A DNA stretch of 64,000 bases from contig NZ_JADYVX010000042.1 of assembly GCF_020194175.1 (NCBI RefSeq), forward strand, positions 1-64,000. The letters run 5' to 3'. A program made the position numbers and the translations under genes. Numbering within the stretch: the first letter of the stretch is position 1; the number at the start of each line of letters is the position of its first letter. The notes beneath the pieces were generated by a model. It had not been told where the DNA came from and did not search any database. It saw only the letters and a program-made list of their open reading frames with translations. Shown one piece after another: positions 61,155-64,000 of the stretch. The stretch comes from Bradyrhizobium sp. BRP22. GTDB taxonomy: Bacteria > Pseudomonadota > Alphaproteobacteria > Rhizobiales > Xanthobacteraceae.

Positions 61155-61756
61155 GTGAACGAATCCTTCACTCGTTCAAAGCTCGGATGGCTCCGGTTCT
61201 TCACCTTGATCCAGTGGTCACAACGGCCGGCGCGGTACGGCCGTTCCCTGTGCTTGGAGACCAGGCCCTCAAGGGCCATGTCGCATGCGGCCCGAAACAG
61301 CTCCGGACCCATCTCGCCCTGCTCATAGGGTGCCACGTGGATGCCATCCACCCGGCGCGCGAGCAGCCGCGCGAGCGCGCTTTTGCGCAGGTGCAGCGGT
61401 AGCCTGCGCAGGTCCTCGCCATCGGCGGCCAGGAGATCGAAAGCGTAAAGCTGTACCTCGTCATTGTGCCGGCGCGAATGCAGGCCGTTGAAATCGCTGC
61501 GCCCGTCCACGCCGAGCAACACGGCCTCGCCGTCCAGGACAAACGACGCCGACCGATGGCGCAGCGCCGCCTCGCGGATCAGCGGAAAGCGATCGGTCCA
61601 GTCTAGGCCATTGCGGGTGAGCATCCGCACGCGCTTGCCGTCGCGGTGGACGATCAGCCGGTAGCCGTCGTGCTTGATCTCATGGAGCCATTCCGGACGA
61701 GCAGGAACCTTGGTCCCGCGGGTTGGCAGGCAGGGAAGGTACTTCGGGTTGGGCAT
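61151..61756 (-). CDS. Minimal ATP-dependent DNA ligase core (LigD-ligase type)
   Basis: 201 residues covering only the nucleotidyltransferase domain: motif I EIKHDGYR with adenylated Lys28, LTRNGLDWT (motif Ia/II region), motif III FVLDGEAV (Glu77), motif IV EGLVSKHR and motif V DHWIKVKN. The C-terminal OB domain of LigD/LigC-type ligases is absent, so nick sealing alone may be weak; it may adenylate or seal with a partner. First gene of a three-gene operon. Such short copies are frequent in Bradyrhizobium relatives, from memory. Confidence 0.85.
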   Translation of the reverse strand: MPNPKYLPCLPTRGTKVPARPEWLHEIKHDGYRLIVHRDGKRVRMLTRNGLDWTDRFPLIREAALRHRSASFVLDGEAVLLGVDGRSDFNGLHSRRHNDEVQLYAFDLLAADGEDLRRLPLHLRKSALARLLARRVDGIHVAPYEQGEMGPELFRAACDMALEGLVSKHRERPYRAGRCDHWIKVKNRSHPSFERVKDSFT

Positions 61757-62067
61757 GCCCGAGAGATAGGTATCATAAGACCAATTGCGAATCGGCCTCG
61801 TTGTCTATTTCTAAAGGAGATCAGGTCAGCGCTTGTTATTGCGATTAGTCCCGGTTTGGATCGATTACAAAAAGGACAGAATCGTTGACCGATCTTATTT
61901 GCCGGCATAAATCGTGCTTAAAGATGATCTAGGTCATACGAGCAATGCGGATGGTGGACTAGAAACAATCCTGCTCGTTCTACATTTGGTTAGGTGTTCA
62001 GTTGGCGAAATGGTTGTTAAGCTAGAATTAACGACAAAGCCGCGAAGATCGGCCTGGGAGACACATC
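61757..62067. other. Intergenic region between divergent gene groups
   Basis: About 310 bases, AT-richer than its surroundings, with no supported gene. It must carry the promoters of the ligase operon (leftward) and of the small gene at 62068 (rightward). No att repeat, tRNA or clear terminator was seen. Confidence 0.5.
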
Positions 62068-62217
62068 ATGAACGCACTTCGAAAGCAAGCTCTGCACAAT
62101 GGGCTCCCTGTCGCCTATGCCGATGAAGTTTCGGAGGACCAGGTGCGGAAGATCGACGAGCTTGTGCACAACGAGTTCCGAGACGAAGGTTGGGTTACTG
62201 TTGAGCAGGAGTCGTGA
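62068..62217 (+). CDS. Small acidic protein, possible antitoxin
   Basis: 49 residues (MNALRKQALHNGLPVAYADE, then VRKIDELVHNEF), with GGGAG eight bases upstream. Acidic and helical. It ends 12 bases before the PemK-like gene, an antitoxin-toxin arrangement. No DNA-binding motif is visible, so the antitoxin idea rests on size, charge and order only. Confidence 0.5.
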   Translation: MNALRKQALHNGLPVAYADEVSEDQVRKIDELVHNEFRDEGWVTVEQES

Positions 62218-62229
62218 TATTCACGGCCC

Positions 62230-62655
62230 ATGGGGCCGTTGCATTATCATCACATCTCAACCCTTCCTCGCATCCACCAGATAGTTTGGTGCTGTCTGCC
62301 TGACGCCAATGGCGGTCCGGGTGAGACGGTGCGGCCAGCTTTGGTGCGAGCCACGAAGCGGCATCCGCCAACTAAGCGAGGCGGAGTCTGGGTGTCGTAT
62401 GGCACAGTCAAGCTCGAGAGCACAAAGTACGGGCATCTGGATTTGATAATCCAGAACGCCGAGCGGTTGCACCAGCTGGGCTTGCCCATGGCCGTGCGTT
62501 TCGATTTAAGCACGGCCAACTGGCTCCCTTGGGCTTCGGAGTTTTTTCAGCCGCCCGAACACTCGCTTTACGTTCTCGCAGGCTCACTCAGCAGCAACGA
62601 AATATTGAGACTACGCCGCGCTCTGACAGCTCGAGGCGTCATTCAAGCGCTTTGA
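62230..62655 (+). CDS. PemK/MazF-like toxin candidate
   Basis: 141 residues. IVWCCLPD followed by PGETVRPALVRAT resembles the first strands of PemK/MazF-like folds (VWC...PG-x-RPALV). Later HLDLIIQ, LGLPMAVRFDLSTANWLPW and ...GSLSSNEILRLRRAL keep the order of the family. MazF-like proteins cut RNA; catalytic residues cannot be fixed by eye. No good ribosome site, so it may be coupled to the small gene upstream. Confidence 0.55.
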   Translation: MGPLHYHHISTLPRIHQIVWCCLPDANGGPGETVRPALVRATKRHPPTKRGGVWVSYGTVKLESTKYGHLDLIIQNAERLHQLGLPMAVRFDLSTANWLPWASEFFQPPEHSLYVLAGSLSSNEILRLRRALTARGVIQAL

Positions 62656-62682
62656 TATGCCGTGGGCGGCCGACAGGAACAA

Positions 62683-62934
62683 ATGCGAATAGTCATTCTG
62701 ACGTTTTTGCTGATGTCGGGGGCCGCCTCGGCCGAGCCCGCTGATGTGTTCCCTCGAAAGGTGGATGGTATCGAGTACCGCTTGCGTTTCGGTCGTGACA
62801 TACCCGCGGGATGGGCCGACGGGCTCACATACTCTCTTCGGACACGGATTGAGTGCCAGCAGCGCTTAGCGTCTTTATCGGGTTCTCGCTCAGTGTGTCT
62901 GGTCCGCAAAACAGGTCCTGACCTCACGAGTTGA
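62683..62934 (+). CDS. Small exported protein
   Basis: 83 residues. MRIVILTFLLMSGAASA is a signal peptide with an A-x-A site; the mature part has two cysteines that could pair. AGGA lies upstream. It overlaps the end of the broken gene on the other strand by 11 bases. Probably a host periplasmic protein. Function unknown. Confidence 0.6.
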   Translation: MRIVILTFLLMSGAASAEPADVFPRKVDGIEYRLRFGRDIPAGWADGLTYSLRTRIECQQRLASLSGSRSVCLVRKTGPDLTS

Positions 62935-63210
62935 ACCGTACCGCCGTCGAGGCAAACAGCTCGGCGCCCGCCGGCGTGATCTTCACGTAGGTCCCGCTTT
63001 CGTGCATCCAGAGCCATCCGCGCTCGATTGCGAGATTGAGCCTGCGCCGTATTCGGCCGGCAAGCCTCCGTCCTGAAACAGGAATGGCCCGTTGATCTTC
63101 TCGATGTGGATGCGACCGTCCTAGACAGACAGTCCGGCGTGCGCCAGCTCCATGATCCGGCGCGCGGCCTTTTGCGGATCGGCATAGGGGCGGTCCGAGA
63201 CGTATTTCAT
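62924..63210 (-). pseudogene. Broken conserved gene (in-frame stop and frameshift)
   Basis: Reading from the ATG at 63210 gives MKYVSDRPYADPQKAARRIM and ELAHAGLSV, then a TAG (63121-63123), then DGRIHIEKINGPFLFQDGG in the same frame. Near 63045 the sense shifts by one base to LNLAIERGWLWMHESGTYVK and ITPAGAELFA, ending at 62924. Together these pieces form one protein of about 95 residues of a kind known from Bradyrhizobium relatives, from memory. Two separate lesions show a decayed gene. Confidence 0.75.
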
Positions 63211-63341
63211 GCGCTATCTTCCTTGTCGGATCCGCGTGACGAGTCGTCGGGCAGCGGCCGCTGTAGCGCCTTGGCCTTCTCCCATGGCGCTCAGAGCCAG
63301 ATGTCACGTTCCACGTCCGTCGTCAGGACCCGACTCAACAT

Positions 63342-63626
63342 CTAGTCTTCGATTCCCTCTAGGATTTTTTTGGCAACGTGACGGAGGATGAGTGAGGAGA
63401 AGAAAGCAAAGCTCATAGGCACCAAGGTCGTGCCTACCGCGATCCAATCCGCTAGCGGTATATGATCAAAGAACCCCCGTTTCTCGTAGAATCTTGGGTA
63501 GAGCGCGAAATACGGAATGAAGAACCCACCAGCCATAATGGCAACGCCCAAATTGTTCCAATAAGTGGCGCGGATTTTTCTAATCTCGTTTCTTGCTGCC
63601 TTGCCTATGGAATCCCCCTTCCCCAT
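63342..63626 (-). CDS. Two-helix membrane protein
   Basis: 94 residues. A basic N-terminus (GKAARNEIRKIRATYWNN) precedes helix 1 (LGVAIMAGGFFIPYFALY) and helix 2 (DWIAVGTTLVPMSFAFFSSLIL). The basic end suggests a cytoplasmic N-terminus. GC and codon use are lower than in the phage genes. Likely host or cargo gene. Function unknown. Confidence 0.65.
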   Translation of the reverse strand: MGKGDSIGKAARNEIRKIRATYWNNLGVAIMAGGFFIPYFALYPRFYEKRGFFDHIPLADWIAVGTTLVPMSFAFFSSLILRHVAKKILEGIED

Positions 63627-63721
63627 CTGCTTCTCCTCTCATCAATTCGGCCAGCTTGGCCTTATCCTTGCGGCCAGCGCTCTTTGGCTGTTCGTGCCGC
63701 CGGGCGCGACAAAAAAAGCCA

Positions 63722-64000
63722 TCAACCTCCGGCCCCTTCGTCGAGTTCTACCAGCAGTCTGATAAAGGCTGCGCCAACACTGACGAGGTGAACGGCTAGC
63801 TCAAGCGACGGCTGGTGTATCTCGTCTGGCTTGCCGGCCTCGTGTCGGTAGAAGTGGCAAGCCTCGATCCAGTCCTTAAAGGAAGCCAGTAACTTGGCGG
63901 CCGCTGCTTGCGCCGTTTTGTCCCCGTCGTACTTCCTTTGTAGAAGAGGCTCGAGCGCGACGACTTGATCGCCCGCCAATCGGTGCGCCTTCGGTACTAT
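63722..64000 (-). CDS. Partial helical protein cut by the window edge
   Basis: The frame stays open to the right edge, so the N-terminus may lie outside; a TTG at 63979 is the first possible start inside. About 92 residues are visible: TAQAAAAKLLASFKDWIEACHFYRHE and PSLELAVHLVSVGAAFIRLLVEL, an all-helical pattern. The last part recalls the C-terminal helical domains of abortive-infection-type proteins, but this is too weak to name. Confidence 0.6.
   Translation of the reverse strand: MVPKAHRLAGDQVVALEPLLQRKYDGDKTAQAAAAKLLASFKDWIEACHFYRHEAGKPDEIHQPSLELAVHLVSVGAAFIRLLVELDEGAGG

Noticed and set aside
61914..62126. A 70-codon plus-strand frame in the intergenic region before the possible antitoxin
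   Set aside because: No ribosome site, and it overlaps the better-supported gene at 62068. The translation has no structure pattern.
1..64000. CRISPR arrays, rRNA or tRNA genes
   Set aside because: No regularly spaced repeats and no cloverleaf-like or rRNA-like segments were seen while reading the window.

Overview
This window is almost entirely one podovirus-like temperate phage genome, most simply read as a prophage in a GC-rich alphaproteobacterium. A Rhizobiales host of the Bradyrhizobium type is suggested by the codon use, the families of small proteins and the right-hand flank. The evidence for a prophage is a tyrosine integrase, a LexA-type repressor with matching operators, a full early region, and a head/lysis/short-tail late operon. 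No tape measure, tail tube or sheath gene is visible. No attachment-site repeat could be found, so the exact ends are not defined.

Layout. (1) 49-8460, minus strand: a tightly overlapping leftward operon (most junctions are ATGA or GTGA). It holds a membrane peptide, a coiled-coil protein, RecT, a DUF968-like zinc protein, a Gp37/Gp68 three-Cys protein, a DUF1367/NinB-like protein, an ASCH protein, a C5 cytosine methyltransferase, an HTH protein and the integrase. (2) 8490-9760: the immunity region, with an S24 repressor, a Cro-like gene and at least five copies of a 17-bp operator (GTAGCGA-N3-TCGCTAC) in two clusters. A small membrane gene lies downstream of the repressor, in the position of lambda rex. 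A near-perfect chromosomal parS site directly follows cro. (3) 10035-21047, plus strand: a rightward early operon of about 28 mostly small genes. It includes DUF2303, a beta-class DNA methyltransferase, a DUF1376 replication protein with a candidate internal origin, and a candidate helicase loader. (4) 21050-24740: a cargo region with an AAA ATPase-TOPRIM/DUF4435 fusion resembling the PARIS defence proteins AriA/AriB, an exported protein on the other strand, terminator-like hairpins and much non-coding DNA. (5) 24749-45326: late genes, comprising a dual-specificity phosphatase, terminase, portal, membrane-anchored M15 endolysin, overlapping Rz/Rz1 spanins, holin candidate, scaffold, capsid, connector, collar fibre, hub, fibres, a GNAT enzyme and an S74 chaperone-bearing protein.

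(6) 45335-59872 is a single 4845-codon reading frame, close to a quarter of the phage. It is a polyvalent protein carrying an InPase-like domain, an ADP-ribosyltransferase-like domain, a DarB-like adenine methyltransferase plus SNF2-type helicase, a phosphoribosyltransferase, an HExxH zincin and a large C-terminal region. Three short out-of-frame genes with good ribosome binding sites are embedded in it, and one is followed directly by a canonical intrinsic terminator. This suggests the giant frame was built by fusing once-separate genes.

(7) 59873-64000 is phage cargo or host flank: a membrane protein that would release a 42-residue Cys-rich peptide, a minus-strand operon ending in a minimal ATP-dependent ligase core, a PemK-like toxin candidate with a small upstream gene, an exported peptide, a broken gene, a two-helix membrane protein and a gene cut by the window edge.

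Working together: the repressor silences both early operons in the lysogen. On induction RecT, the methyltransferases and the replication genes act first, then the late operon packages DNA into a short-tailed particle. The giant protein is probably carried in the virion and ejected to protect incoming DNA (inference from DarB and from its place beside tail and ejection genes).
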